Part shown: one piece after another, positions 1 to 7,704 of the stretch
Layout: each line of letters begins with the position of its first letter
Position numbering within the stretch: the stretch's first letter is position 1
Assembly (NCBI GenBank): GCA_007136585.1
Contig: SLGR01000150.1
Coordinates: forward strand, 1-13,053
From: Candidatus Sumerlaeota bacterium
Lineage (GTDB): Bacteria > CG03 > SLGR01
Length of the DNA stretch: 13,053 nt
Reading direction: 5' to 3'
Translations under genes and position numbers: made by a program
The notes under the pieces: model-generated
The model's input: only the letters and a program-made list of their open reading frames with translations
Told to the model about the DNA's origin: nothing
Database searches by the model: none

Positions 1-2
1 GT

Positions 3-422
3 CTTGCTCTTAATATTCCTCTGCGCCCCCATACTGTTGAGGTCCGGGCGGACGGTTATGAGACGCGTGCGTATGAATACAGCAACCCCGTTCCGGGAGA
101 CGAGATTTCAATAACGGTCAGGGAGGATACCGAGGTCCGGACGGAGCCGGTTCCCGATGCCGTGGCAAGGGACCCGGGGGATCCTGAAGGGTACGCTGAA
201 CTTATTATAGACACGCGTCCTAATTTTCCGGGCGCTGTCATTTATCTTGACGGGGAGGAGATAGGCGAGACGGTAAGGAGAATATCGGATGTGCCGGCCG
301 GAAATCGCGATATAGCCATAGAGCATCCGTTTACAGGAAGGGTTGAGTCTGCGGTCAGTGTGGAACCCGGGCAGAGGCACATAATAAACTTCAACAGAAG
401 AGGAGAGGCGGTAATAAGATGA
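3..422 (+). CDS. PEGA-domain protein, C-terminal part (5' end outside window)
   Basis: The reading frame is open from the left edge to the TGA at 420-422, so 139 residues of a longer protein are seen and the true start lies upstream. Two beta-rich repeats of PEGA type are visible. The first is incomplete: hydrophobic strands around HTVEVRADGYET (residues 10-21), ending near ITVRED. A linker rich in Pro, Asp and Glu follows, then a complete repeat (about residues 62-130) with an IYLDGEEIGET strand-turn, a VPAGNRDIAIEHP core that matches the family signature in form, and a terminal strand near HIINFN. PEGA domains are small beta-sandwich modules common in exported or surface proteins and S-layer-associated proteins; no catalytic role is known for them. 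The stop overlaps the start of the following TPR gene (ATGA, 419-422), implying translational coupling. The N-terminal architecture (lipoprotein, kinase or TPR fusion) cannot be known from here. Confidence 0.8.
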   Translation, partial: LALNIPLRPHTVEVRADGYETRAYEYSNPVPGDEISITVREDTEVRTEPVPDAVARDPGDPEGYAELIIDTRPNFPGAVIYLDGEEIGETVRRISDVPAGNRDIAIEHPFTGRVESAVSVEPGQRHIINFNRRGEAVIR

Positions 423-2242
423 TAAAAATTAAAGCAATTATTAGACCGGCGGCGGTTGCAGCGGCAGTTTTTACGGTACTGGCGGCCGGGGCCGCCGCTT
501 CGGATTTTCCGGTTTTTTACAACGAAGGAGTTGAAAGGATCCAGGAGACCGAGTACAGGGACGGAAGACGTCAGCTGATGAGGATAATTGAAGCCGGTAA
601 CGCTCCGGTTGAACTAAGGTTCAAGGCGGCGCTCTGGTCTGCCCACTCCTATCTTGAAGAAGACAGAAGACGTGACGCTGCCGAGGTGCTGGATAAAATA
701 TTTGATATTGAAGGACATGAGAAAAGCGAAGAAGAGGTTCTGGAAGAACTCGATGAACTTAGAGGAGCCGTAAGGCTTTACACCAGGCAGAAACGGGCCC
801 GGGAAAGAGACCGGGAAAGCCGTATTAGAAATCTTGAAAGAAATCTAAGGAGAGCCAAAGACCTTATGGAAGCAGGCAGGATCCGCGAGGCCTCTGAGAT
901 CGCGCAGTCGGCTCTTGAGATTGACCCGGAAAGTGAAGAAGCGAAGGAGATTATCAGCAAGACAGAGAGTTTAACCAGGGAAATTGAAGAAAAAATTCCC
1001 GGTATTGAGTCACTTATAGAGGCGGGAGATTTTACGGAAGCAAGGCTCGGGATAAACGATCTGCTGGAGCTTGCCAGCGACCATGAGCGACTTAACGAGC
1101 TTGATGAAAAGGTCAAGGCTGAAGAGGTTAAAGCCCTGAGGATGTACGAAGAAGTTGAACGCAAGCTGGATAGGGCTTTTGAATTTTTTTCCGAAAGGAG
1201 ATATGATCGGGCCGAGGAAGAGCTTAATGCCGTGCTTGAGTATGCTGAAGACGAGCGTATCGCTGCCCACGTTCAGCGCCTCCGTGAGGAAAAACAGGAA
1301 CGTGCCGGGAAACCGGAACTTGAAGAAAACCCCGCGGAACTCCTTGAAACCGCCGCGGACGAGATTGAGGAGTATGAAATGAGCAGCGCCCTGCAGAAAC
1401 TTGAAAGACTGCTGGGCAGCTCCGGGGTTCCCGGTTTTATAAGGTACCAGGCATATTTTATGAGAGGTTTTGTTTATGATTTTAATGATGAGAAGGATTC
1501 GGCGAAGGAAAATTTTCTTGAGCTTGTAAGAAGCGGGCTTCACCTTGAGTATAATATTACCGAACTTCCTGAGAGCCTGGCGCAGAACTATCCGCTTATT
1601 GAGATATACAACCAGGCCCGCCGCCGACATGAGAGAGAAAGGGAAATAAAATATTACGAAAGTATCGCCTCCCTGATAGAAGAAGCCGGTAACCTGGCTG
1701 ATGAAATACAGTTCATTAGGGAGATCCGCATAGAAACCCAGAGGGATTTTATTGATTACGTATACGAAAGATCCAGGTATGCGTACAAGAGTGGAGATTA
1801 CGCTAACGCGGCCAGAAAGGCCGACCAGGTATTGCGTCTTAACCCTTCCAATCACCTGGCAAAATACATATACGACTCTTCTATGGAGAGGCTTTCCTCA
1901 ATTCTTGGACATGCGGGAAGAAGAGAGAATGATATCCTGCGCCAGGCCGTGGAGAGATATGTGGCGGGTAATTTTACGGCAGCGGCCCGTAGATTCAGAA
2001 GGATAAGGGATACGGCCCCTGCTGAACTTGATATTCTGATAGCCCAGTGCGAGATTCAACATACGCTTGAAAACAGCAGACGGAGATCCGCAAGGCTTCT
2101 TCGTGAGGCCGATACCGCGCTCAGAAGGCATTATTACGATGAGGCTCTGGAGAAAGCGATGGTAGCGCTCTCGCTGGATGATTATAATCTTGATGCCGCG
2201 GTGCTTATTGAAGAGCTAAGATATCTCAGAAGCCGGGAATGA
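419..2242 (+). CDS. exported TPR / helical-repeat protein
   Basis: A 607-residue protein with a clear signal peptide: basic start (MIKIK), an Ala/Val-rich core (residues 11-26) and a likely signal peptidase site in AAAS just before Asp29. The mature part is almost wholly helical and highly charged. TPR-like helix pairs occur at about 145-178 (EAGRIREASEIAQSALEIDP), 196-229, 250-280, 452-485 (YKSGDYANAARKADQVLRLN), 511-535 and 561-598. An Arg/Glu-rich stretch at 124-145 may be coiled coil. Residues 340-402 (tyrosine-rich helix, Leu-rich strand, then ESLAQNYPLIEIYNQAR) resemble the non-canonical TPR segment often found in proteins carrying PEGA domains, which agrees with the PEGA gene just upstream. 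A probable scaffold in the periplasm or on the outer membrane; no enzyme motif is visible. The start at 419 is supported by the signal peptide and a GGCGG element at 407-411. Its stop overlaps the next gene's start. The precise function is not recognised. Confidence 0.85.
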   Translation: MIKIKAIIRPAAVAAAVFTVLAAGAAASDFPVFYNEGVERIQETEYRDGRRQLMRIIEAGNAPVELRFKAALWSAHSYLEEDRRRDAAEVLDKIFDIEGHEKSEEEVLEELDELRGAVRLYTRQKRARERDRESRIRNLERNLRRAKDLMEAGRIREASEIAQSALEIDPESEEAKEIISKTESLTREIEEKIPGIESLIEAGDFTEARLGINDLLELASDHERLNELDEKVKAEEVKALRMYEEVERKLDRAFEFFSERRYDRAEEELNAVLEYAEDERIAAHVQRLREEKQERAGKPELEENPAELLETAADEIEEYEMSSALQKLERLLGSSGVPGFIRYQAYFMRGFVYDFNDEKDSAKENFLELVRSGLHLEYNITELPESLAQNYPLIEIYNQARRRHEREREIKYYESIASLIEEAGNLADEIQFIREIRIETQRDFIDYVYERSRYAYKSGDYANAARKADQVLRLNPSNHLAKYIYDSSMERLSSILGHAGRRENDILRQAVERYVAGNFTAAARRFRRIRDTAPAELDILIAQCEIQHTLENSRRRSARLLREADTALRRHYYDEALEKAMVALSLDDYNLDAAVLIEELRYLRSRE

Positions 2243-3786
2243 ATTTAAAAGGATCCGGCTTATATATCATACTGTTGATTTCCGCCGCTTTCCTTACGTA
2301 TTTTAATACGCTGGCCGGGGAGTTCACAACTGAAGACCATTACATTATTACCGGAAACCCCTTTATAGGGGATTTCAGAAACGCTCCGGTTCTTTTTGAC
2401 TTGAGGAATCTATTTAACCCTGTTCCTATCACAGTCGGGGCGCGTCCCATGACGGTCTTTTCCCTTATGGCTGACCATGTTTTTTGGGGTGAAAATCCAC
2501 GTGGCTACAGGTTTACAAATATAATTCTTCATTCCGTATGCGGAATCTTAGTCTTCCTAACTCTGGGAGCTATGAAAATAAGCCGGGAGGTCTCATTCCT
2601 GGGGGCTCTTATTTTTACACTACACCCTATTAACGCAGAGGTAGTGAATGTTCCCGGATTCCGCGGCGAGCTCCTGGTGACGGCATTTTACCTCTCCTGT
2701 TTTATTATTCTGCTGTATCTTTTTAATAACAGGGTGAGTGTGAAGAAAACTGCGCTTTTAGGTATATTATCTGCTGTTTTCCTTCTGTTTGCCCTTACCG
2801 CAAAAGAAATCGCGGCAACTTTTCCCGTACTTTTTCTTGTGCTTCTGGCGCTGAAACCCGGGAAAAATTTAAAGTTAAATCCCGTTCTGAAGCCGTTGGG
2901 AGGAGGGCTTCTGGTATCTTCCTTCTTATACGTTATTTTTTTTTGGATGCGGAGGTACTCTTATAACATGTTTCAGACAGTTTTTGTCAGCATACCCGGA
3001 GGGGTTCGGCCTTTTGACTCCCTGCTTGCTTATTTCAATACGATATTTGTAACTTTTTATATGTACATGCGGAATATATTTTTTCCGTTTTTCCTGAGTT
3101 ATGAATACCAGATAACCATAGATAGAATTACCGCAGCTTCTGTATTCGGGGCTCTTGCTGCGGCGGCAGTAATATTTATTCTTTTCAAGACCACCGACAG
3201 AAAGCTTAAGATATCACTGCTCTTCTTCATAATAACCTACCTTCCGGTCAGTAATATAATTCCTCTCCATAATACCCTTTCCGACAGATATATGTACCTT
3301 CCTTTAGCCGGCGCGGTATACGCGGTTTTCCGGCTTGCGGCCCTGCTATCGGGTCCTGTTGTGAAAAAGCTCAGGTTTCTGATTCCCGGAGTTCGTCCGG
3401 GGTACCTTGCAGTCTTATTCTTTATTGTGCTTTTAAACGGACTGACTTTTAACAGAAATTTCCGGTTTCTGAATACCCTGGGTCTATACGAACATTCCTA
3501 TAAACATGCTCCTCAAAACCCCCGGGCGGGGTATAACCTGGGCCTTGCATATTCGGAAAACGGTCTTTACGAAGATTCTAACAGGGTTCTTTTTGAGCTT
3601 AATGACAGGAATCCGCGTTACGCGGCGCCCCGGGTATGGCATATACTGGCCAGAAATTTTCTTATGATGGGTAATCCTGAAAAAAGCGCCTCTTATCTTA
3701 AAAAAACAGCGCTCTTAAACCCCACAAGAGAAATTATTGATGAACTGAGGTTTGTCCTGGAAACGGGGGGATTGAAACAATTGTAG
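2239..3786 (+). CDS. GT-C membrane glycosyltransferase, TMTC/DUF1736-like, with C-terminal TPR
   Basis: A 515-residue polytopic protein with roughly ten hydrophobic helices (first at 8-26, last at about 386-402) and a soluble tail. The layout matches the bacterial TMTC/DUF1736-like GT-C family. The first outside loop carries an acidic pair, Glu32-Asp33, in FTTEDHYIITGNP, the position of the family's usual Asp-Asp. Then come RPMTVFSLMADH (69-80), FTLHPINAEVV (126-136), the LTAKEIA motif (186-192) and SDRYMYLPLAG (348-358). Residues 412-500 form about two TPR units (NPRAGYNLGLAYSENGLYED and the next pair). Family members transfer a sugar from a polyprenyl-phosphate donor to protein on the outer face of the membrane; donor and acceptor here are unknown. 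The ATG overlaps the upstream TGA (2239-2242). The gene lies 30 bases before pilT, so pilin or the neighbouring exported TPR/PEGA proteins are candidate acceptors (inference). Glu in place of the first Asp is worth noting. Confidence 0.75.
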   Translation: MNLKGSGLYIILLISAAFLTYFNTLAGEFTTEDHYIITGNPFIGDFRNAPVLFDLRNLFNPVPITVGARPMTVFSLMADHVFWGENPRGYRFTNIILHSVCGILVFLTLGAMKISREVSFLGALIFTLHPINAEVVNVPGFRGELLVTAFYLSCFIILLYLFNNRVSVKKTALLGILSAVFLLFALTAKEIAATFPVLFLVLLALKPGKNLKLNPVLKPLGGGLLVSSFLYVIFFWMRRYSYNMFQTVFVSIPGGVRPFDSLLAYFNTIFVTFYMYMRNIFFPFFLSYEYQITIDRITAASVFGALAAAAVIFILFKTTDRKLKISLLFFIITYLPVSNIIPLHNTLSDRYMYLPLAGAVYAVFRLAALLSGPVVKKLRFLIPGVRPGYLAVLFFIVLLNGLTFNRNFRFLNTLGLYEHSYKHAPQNPRAGYNLGLAYSENGLYEDSNRVLFELNDRNPRYAAPRVWHILARNFLMMGNPEKSASYLKKTALLNPTREIIDELRFVLETGGLKQL

Positions 3787-3804
3787 TTAAGTTAATGTTG
3801 TAAA

Positions 3805-3811
3805 GGTGGAG
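3805..3811 (+). promoter_or_regulatory. ribosome binding site of pilT
   Basis: GGTGGAG lies five bases before the ATG at 3817 and fixes that start. The 30-base gap after the GT-C gene holds no visible terminator, so read-through from upstream is likely. Confidence 0.6.
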
Positions 3812-3816
3812 TAAAA

Positions 3817-4893
3817 ATGCAAAACACAGACAAGTATCTTAAGGAACTGCTGGTATTAATGAGACAGAAATTTGCCTCGGATCTGCACCTTTCAGTAGGA
3901 ACTCCGCCCTATATAAGGGTGGACGGGGAACTCAGCCCGCTGACTTTCCCTCCCTTGACGGAAGAAGAATGCAAAAGGATGCTTTACAGCATAATGTCCC
4001 GGGAGCTTCTGAGGAAGTTTACATCCAACAAGGTTGTTGATTTTTCCCACGGAGACGAGGAAGCCGGGCGTTTCCGGGTAAATATATACAAGCAGAGGAA
4101 CACGATGGCTGCCGCTATCAGGACAGTATCCGATGAAATCCCCAGCATGGAAGATCTCGGGCTTCCATCCGATGTTATTCAGTCTCTATGCAACCGTCCC
4201 AACGGACTTATTCTCGTTTCCGGTCCGACCGGAAGCGGTAAAACCACCTCTCTTGCTTCAATGATAAATTACATAAACCATACCAGGAGGAGTCATATAC
4301 TTACAATAGAGGATCCCATTGAGTATGTCCATAAGAATGATAACAGCCTTATCCACCAGAGAGAGGTCGGGATTGATACCCTGAGTTTCAGTAACGCTCT
4401 GAAATTCGGGCTGCGGGAGGATCCCGATGTCGTTCTGATAGGAGAGCTTAGGGATCTTGAGACAATACATTCGGCTATAACGATGGCCGAGACCGGACAT
4501 CTCATATTTTCCACGCTCCATACTGGAGAAACTTCGGAATCGCTCCAGCGTATGATCAATGTTTTTCCGGCCGAACAGCAGCAGCAGATAGCTATCCAGC
4601 TTTCATTTACCCTGGTGGGGGTTATAAACCAGCAGCTGCTGCCCCTGAAAGATGGCCCGGGAAGGGTTCTGGCTACCGAGGTTATGGTAGCCACCCCTGC
4701 AGTCAAGAACGTAATAAGAGAGAAGAAACTGGAAAGTGTCTATTCGCATATACAGATAGGCAGCCAGTACGGTATGAAAACAATGAACCAGTCTTTGTAC
4801 GAGCTTGCAAGGTCAGGGAAAGTAACGAAGGAGACGGCGCTCTCAAGGTCTTCAAGAATAAAGGAGCTCGGAAAGCTTATTGAGAAAGCCTGA
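3817..4893 (+). CDS. pilT: PilT, type IV pilus retraction ATPase
   Basis: A 358-residue cytoplasmic hexameric ATPase of the secretion superfamily that drives pilus depolymerisation and twitching. The N-terminal PAS-like domain has the typical ASDLHLSVGTPPYIRVDGEL opening (residues 20-39). Walker A is GPTGSGKT (136-143). The Asp box is LTIEDPIEYVH. Walker B is DPDVVLIGELRD (202-213) with the catalytic Glu210, and the His box is HLIFSTLHT (228-236). The C-terminal part holds the PilT-type segment PAVKNVIREKK, the counterpart of the AIRNLIRE motif, and YGMKTMNQSLYELARSGKV. Length and motif order fit PilT rather than the longer extension ATPase PilB, which has a tetracysteine zinc site not present here. 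A PilU-type accessory retraction ATPase cannot be fully excluded, but the sequence reads as PilT. It is followed 42 bases later by a pilC gene, its expected platform partner. Confidence 0.95.
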   Translation: MQNTDKYLKELLVLMRQKFASDLHLSVGTPPYIRVDGELSPLTFPPLTEEECKRMLYSIMSRELLRKFTSNKVVDFSHGDEEAGRFRVNIYKQRNTMAAAIRTVSDEIPSMEDLGLPSDVIQSLCNRPNGLILVSGPTGSGKTTSLASMINYINHTRRSHILTIEDPIEYVHKNDNSLIHQREVGIDTLSFSNALKFGLREDPDVVLIGELRDLETIHSAITMAETGHLIFSTLHTGETSESLQRMINVFPAEQQQQIAIQLSFTLVGVINQQLLPLKDGPGRVLATEVMVATPAVKNVIREKKLESVYSHIQIGSQYGMKTMNQSLYELARSGKVTKETALSRSSRIKELGKLIEKA

Positions 4894-4935
4894 GAGTAAA
4901 GCTTAAATGGGAGAATCAGACAGGATTAGATAACT

Positions 4936-6165
4936 ATGAAAACTTTTATTTATAAAGCCAGGGATCCCGGCGGGAACCTGGTAAAGGGTAATATGGAAGC
5001 GGCTTCACAGAAGGATGTCGCCAGGGCCCTTAATGAGGAAAACCTCATAGCTGTTCAGATATCTGAATACAAGGGAAGAAGACTGAAAAAGAAGAAAAAA
5101 AAGTCTGTAGCCCTTACAGGCAGGGTAAAGGATAAGGATATAGCCGTATTCTGCCGGCAGCTCTCAACGATGATAACCTCGGGAGTGAGCGTGGCTGAGT
5201 CACTTGAGGACCTCTCGCATACTCTTGATAACCCCAAGCTGCGGAAAGCGCTGGCAAAAATACTTGAATCCGTGAGGTCCGGGAGTTCCCTCTCGGACGG
5301 GTTTGCCCAGTACCCGCAGTTTTTCAGCAACCTCTTCGTTCATATGACAAGAGCCGGCGAGGAAAGCGGAAACCTCGGGCTGGTGCTGCGGGATATGTCG
5401 GAGTACCTGGAGAAGAAGGTCAAGCTGGCGGGTCAGCTTAGGTCGGCCAGTATGTACCCGATGTTTGTGGCGGGATTTTTTCTGCTCATAATTACGGCCC
5501 TGGTGCTTTTTCTTATTCCCCAGTTTACCCAGCTTTTTGCCTCCCTGGGGGCCGAGCTTCCTCTCCCTACCAGAATAGTAATGAGGATTAGCGAGATTCT
5601 GGTGCGGAACGCTCCGCTGCTGTTTATTTTACTGGTGCTCCTGGGCTTCGGCGTAAGTATTTTCTATAAGACCCTTCCGGGACGGTTTATTATAGATTCT
5701 CTGAAGCTGAGAGTCCCCATTTTCGGGAATTTGTACCTTAAGATATCGCTTGCGCGGTTTTTTCAGACACTGGCCACATTGCTTAAAAGCGGTGTTGACG
5801 TTGTATCTTCCCTTGATATAGCCTCAAAGGTTGTAAATAACGCCGTGATTGAGGGGAAGGCTAAGAAAATAAGAAAAGGGGTGATAGAAGGGTCAAGTTT
5901 CTCCGAGGAACTGAAAAAAGGCAGGCTTTTTCCGCCTATAACCGTGAGTATGACAGCTGTCGGAGAGAAATCTGGTTCCATTGACCGGATGCTCTTAAAA
6001 GTATCCGATTACTTTACCGATGAGGTTGATACGGAGGTGGAAGGGCTCAGTTCCCTCCTTGAGCCTGTTCTTATTATATCCCTGGGGCTGGTAGTGGGGA
6101 TATTTGTTGTTACTATGTACCTGCCGATATTCCAGATGGCGGGAGCCCTGATGGGAGGGTACTGA
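4936..6165 (+). CDS. pilC: PilC (copy 1), type IV pilus inner-membrane platform protein
   Basis: A 409-residue T2SSF/PilC family protein, the inner-membrane platform on which the PilB and PilT ATPases act to add or remove pilin subunits. The small N-terminal domain (residues 1-43) is followed by a basic linker with six consecutive lysines (51-56). Two T2SSF repeats follow: the first about 68-191 (VFCRQLSTMITSGVS, GEESGNL at 141-147, LRSASMYP) and the second about 271-393 (LARFFQTLATLLKSGVD, GEKSGS at 343-348). Three membrane segments are seen at about 174-194, 226-244 and 374-397, and the conserved end is TMYLPIFQ. No strong SD is seen; AGGA at 4922-4925 is a weak candidate. It matches the second PilC (8637-9866) along its whole length without gaps, at about 53% identity by hand count. 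Confidence 0.93.
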   Translation: MKTFIYKARDPGGNLVKGNMEAASQKDVARALNEENLIAVQISEYKGRRLKKKKKKSVALTGRVKDKDIAVFCRQLSTMITSGVSVAESLEDLSHTLDNPKLRKALAKILESVRSGSSLSDGFAQYPQFFSNLFVHMTRAGEESGNLGLVLRDMSEYLEKKVKLAGQLRSASMYPMFVAGFFLLIITALVLFLIPQFTQLFASLGAELPLPTRIVMRISEILVRNAPLLFILLVLLGFGVSIFYKTLPGRFIIDSLKLRVPIFGNLYLKISLARFFQTLATLLKSGVDVVSSLDIASKVVNNAVIEGKAKKIRKGVIEGSSFSEELKKGRLFPPITVSMTAVGEKSGSIDRMLLKVSDYFTDEVDTEVEGLSSLLEPVLIISLGLVVGIFVVTMYLPIFQMAGALMGGY

Positions 6166-6180
6166 TACGGGTAGCGTATC
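6164..6180 (+). other. small inverted repeat between pilC copy 1 and the large prepilin gene
   Basis: GATACG (6164-6169) and CGTATC (6175-6180) form a perfect 6-base stem around a 5-base loop. It begins inside the pilC stop codon and ends one base before the next gene's SD sequence. There is no T-tract, so it is not a rho-independent terminator. It could be an mRNA stabilising or processing hairpin, or could occur by chance. Confidence 0.35.
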
Positions 6181-6181
6181 C

Positions 6182-6188
6182 GGGGGAG
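6182..6188 (+). promoter_or_regulatory. ribosome binding site of the large prepilin gene
   Basis: GGGGGAG sits four bases before the ATG at 6193. It supports this start, which also gives a short basic prepilin leader. Confidence 0.5.
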
Positions 6189-6192
6189 AGCC

Positions 6193-7704
6193 ATGAAAAA
6201 AACAAGAGCTGATCTGAAGCGCGAGAACAGTGGGTTTGTCCTTCCGGCCGTAATAACAGCGGTAATAATCCTGACACTGACGGGTCTTGCCTTTGTGTAT
6301 ATGTCGGAAACAAGGAGAATAGAAGTCAATAACCGGATCGCCGCCGCCAGGGCTTTCTGGCTGGCGGAGGCGGGGCTGGAGAGGGGAAAGAGGCTTCTTA
6401 TAAATGAGTTTTCCTTAAGCGGAACCTGGGTCGGGCTGGACGAGATCTCGGGGTATGAGATAGAAAACGGTCCCGATAACGATGAGTTTTACTCTTTCAT
6501 ACCCCCGGAGGAGCTTGGAAACGGAACCTACGAGGTCTCATTGAGAAATATCCCTGACGGAACGGGAGGTTCTGTATCATACCTTATAACCGTAAGATCC
6601 ACCGGGGAATCGGGCGGGGTCAGAAGAACAGTTGAGTCCGAGATAGAGGCGGTTGATTTTGCTCCCGGGGAGTCCTCCATATTCGGCGCCGGAGCCGCCG
6701 GGAACCCCCTGACCGGAAACGTAATTTTGTGCGGTTCCATATACGTGGGCGGAGAGGGGTACGGGGAGGATGATGTGGTATTGGTTATCGGCGGAAATGC
6801 CCGTATATTAAACCATTACGAAAATATAGGAAATACGAATTACATAAAGAATCATATCCCGGAACCTCCTACGGTATTATATAACGGCGTTCCGGTAAAG
6901 ACTCTCAGGTCAAACGTCTGGGTAAGACGGGGAAAGGTTGAGATGAGCGGAACCGGAAGGATAGGCGCAGAGGGCACACCAGACGGCTTCAGGGGTAAGG
7001 TCGATGGAGTATACCTTCCCCGGGGGGAAGATGATTTAGTAAATGAGAGACACATTAATTCCGTCAGGGGGATAGGAAGAAGCACACTTTATGACCCCAT
7101 AGAGTTTCCCGATTCTAACCAGTACAATCAGGAGTTCATCCAGAATCCGGGTACTGTGGTTATACCCGGCCACGTGACAATAAGGCCCGGAGAGATTGTT
7201 ATTACTGAACTCTTTGATCCGGACTATGAATTTGATGAGGATTGTGTAGTTTTCAATATTGATGATTATGATAATTTAATTGTTAACGGCCGGGTTTTCG
7301 TGGAAGGGAACCTTACATTTGAAAGCATAGGCCCCGCCGCCCCCATCTGGTATTCTGGAAGAGGAACGATACTCGCAAACGGGACAGCGGAGATAAGAAA
7401 CAGTATTGTTACCACTAATTTCCGCGTTACAAATATACTTGCCCTTATAACCGAGGGCGATATAAAATGGAACGCGCCTCATCTGGAAGTAATGGGAGTA
7501 TTGTACTCGCACAGCGGTATAGAAGTATCCAATCCTGGTGGGAGGCTTGCCGGGTCAATAGGAACAAGCGGGGATTTTACTGTAAATAACCCTTTTACAA
7601 TATACCAGGTCCCTAACCTCTCCGGACACCTCTCCCAGCACATAGTGGCTTACACGCACAGCTGGCGTCCTATGGCAAACAGCTGGAGACTGGTGACTGA
7701 ATGA
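6193..7704 (+). CDS. large PilX/GspK-like minor prepilin with beta-rich C-terminal domain
   Basis: A 503-residue protein with a class III (prepilin) signal. A basic leader ends in ENSG14, followed by FVLPAVITAVIILTLTGLAF, so PilD-type cleavage after Gly14 is expected. Position +5 of the mature protein is Ala, not the usual Glu. Loss of Glu+5 is typical of GspK and of PilX-like tip subunits. The motif ARAFWLAEAGLERG (52-65) is the PilX N-terminal signature. The remaining ~400 residues are unusually large for a pilin: rich in Gly, Asn and Val with many short strands (for example NGRVFVEGNLTFES and GTILANGTAEIRNSIVT). They read like a beta-helix or bactofilin-like fold (inference). Only two cysteines were noted in this part (VILCGS and DEDCVVF). 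Probably an inner-membrane-assembled subunit displayed at the tip of the pilus or pseudopilus. Its stop overlaps the next prepilin gene (ATGA, 7701-7704). Confidence 0.75.
   Translation: MKKTRADLKRENSGFVLPAVITAVIILTLTGLAFVYMSETRRIEVNNRIAAARAFWLAEAGLERGKRLLINEFSLSGTWVGLDEISGYEIENGPDNDEFYSFIPPEELGNGTYEVSLRNIPDGTGGSVSYLITVRSTGESGGVRRTVESEIEAVDFAPGESSIFGAGAAGNPLTGNVILCGSIYVGGEGYGEDDVVLVIGGNARILNHYENIGNTNYIKNHIPEPPTVLYNGVPVKTLRSNVWVRRGKVEMSGTGRIGAEGTPDGFRGKVDGVYLPRGEDDLVNERHINSVRGIGRSTLYDPIEFPDSNQYNQEFIQNPGTVVIPGHVTIRPGEIVITELFDPDYEFDEDCVVFNIDDYDNLIVNGRVFVEGNLTFESIGPAAPIWYSGRGTILANGTAEIRNSIVTTNFRVTNILALITEGDIKWNAPHLEVMGVLYSHSGIEVSNPGGRLAGSIGTSGDFTVNNPFTIYQVPNLSGHLSQHIVAYTHSWRPMANSWRLVTE

Noticed and set aside
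1010-1855. A 281-codon open frame on the minus strand inside the exported TPR gene.
   Set aside because: It is antisense to a well-supported gene with a signal peptide and TPR pattern; its translation shows no coherent domain and no SD is seen.
4293-4706. A 137-codon minus-strand open frame inside pilT.
   Set aside because: It overlaps the Walker B and His box region of a clear PilT; the translation looks like composition shadow.
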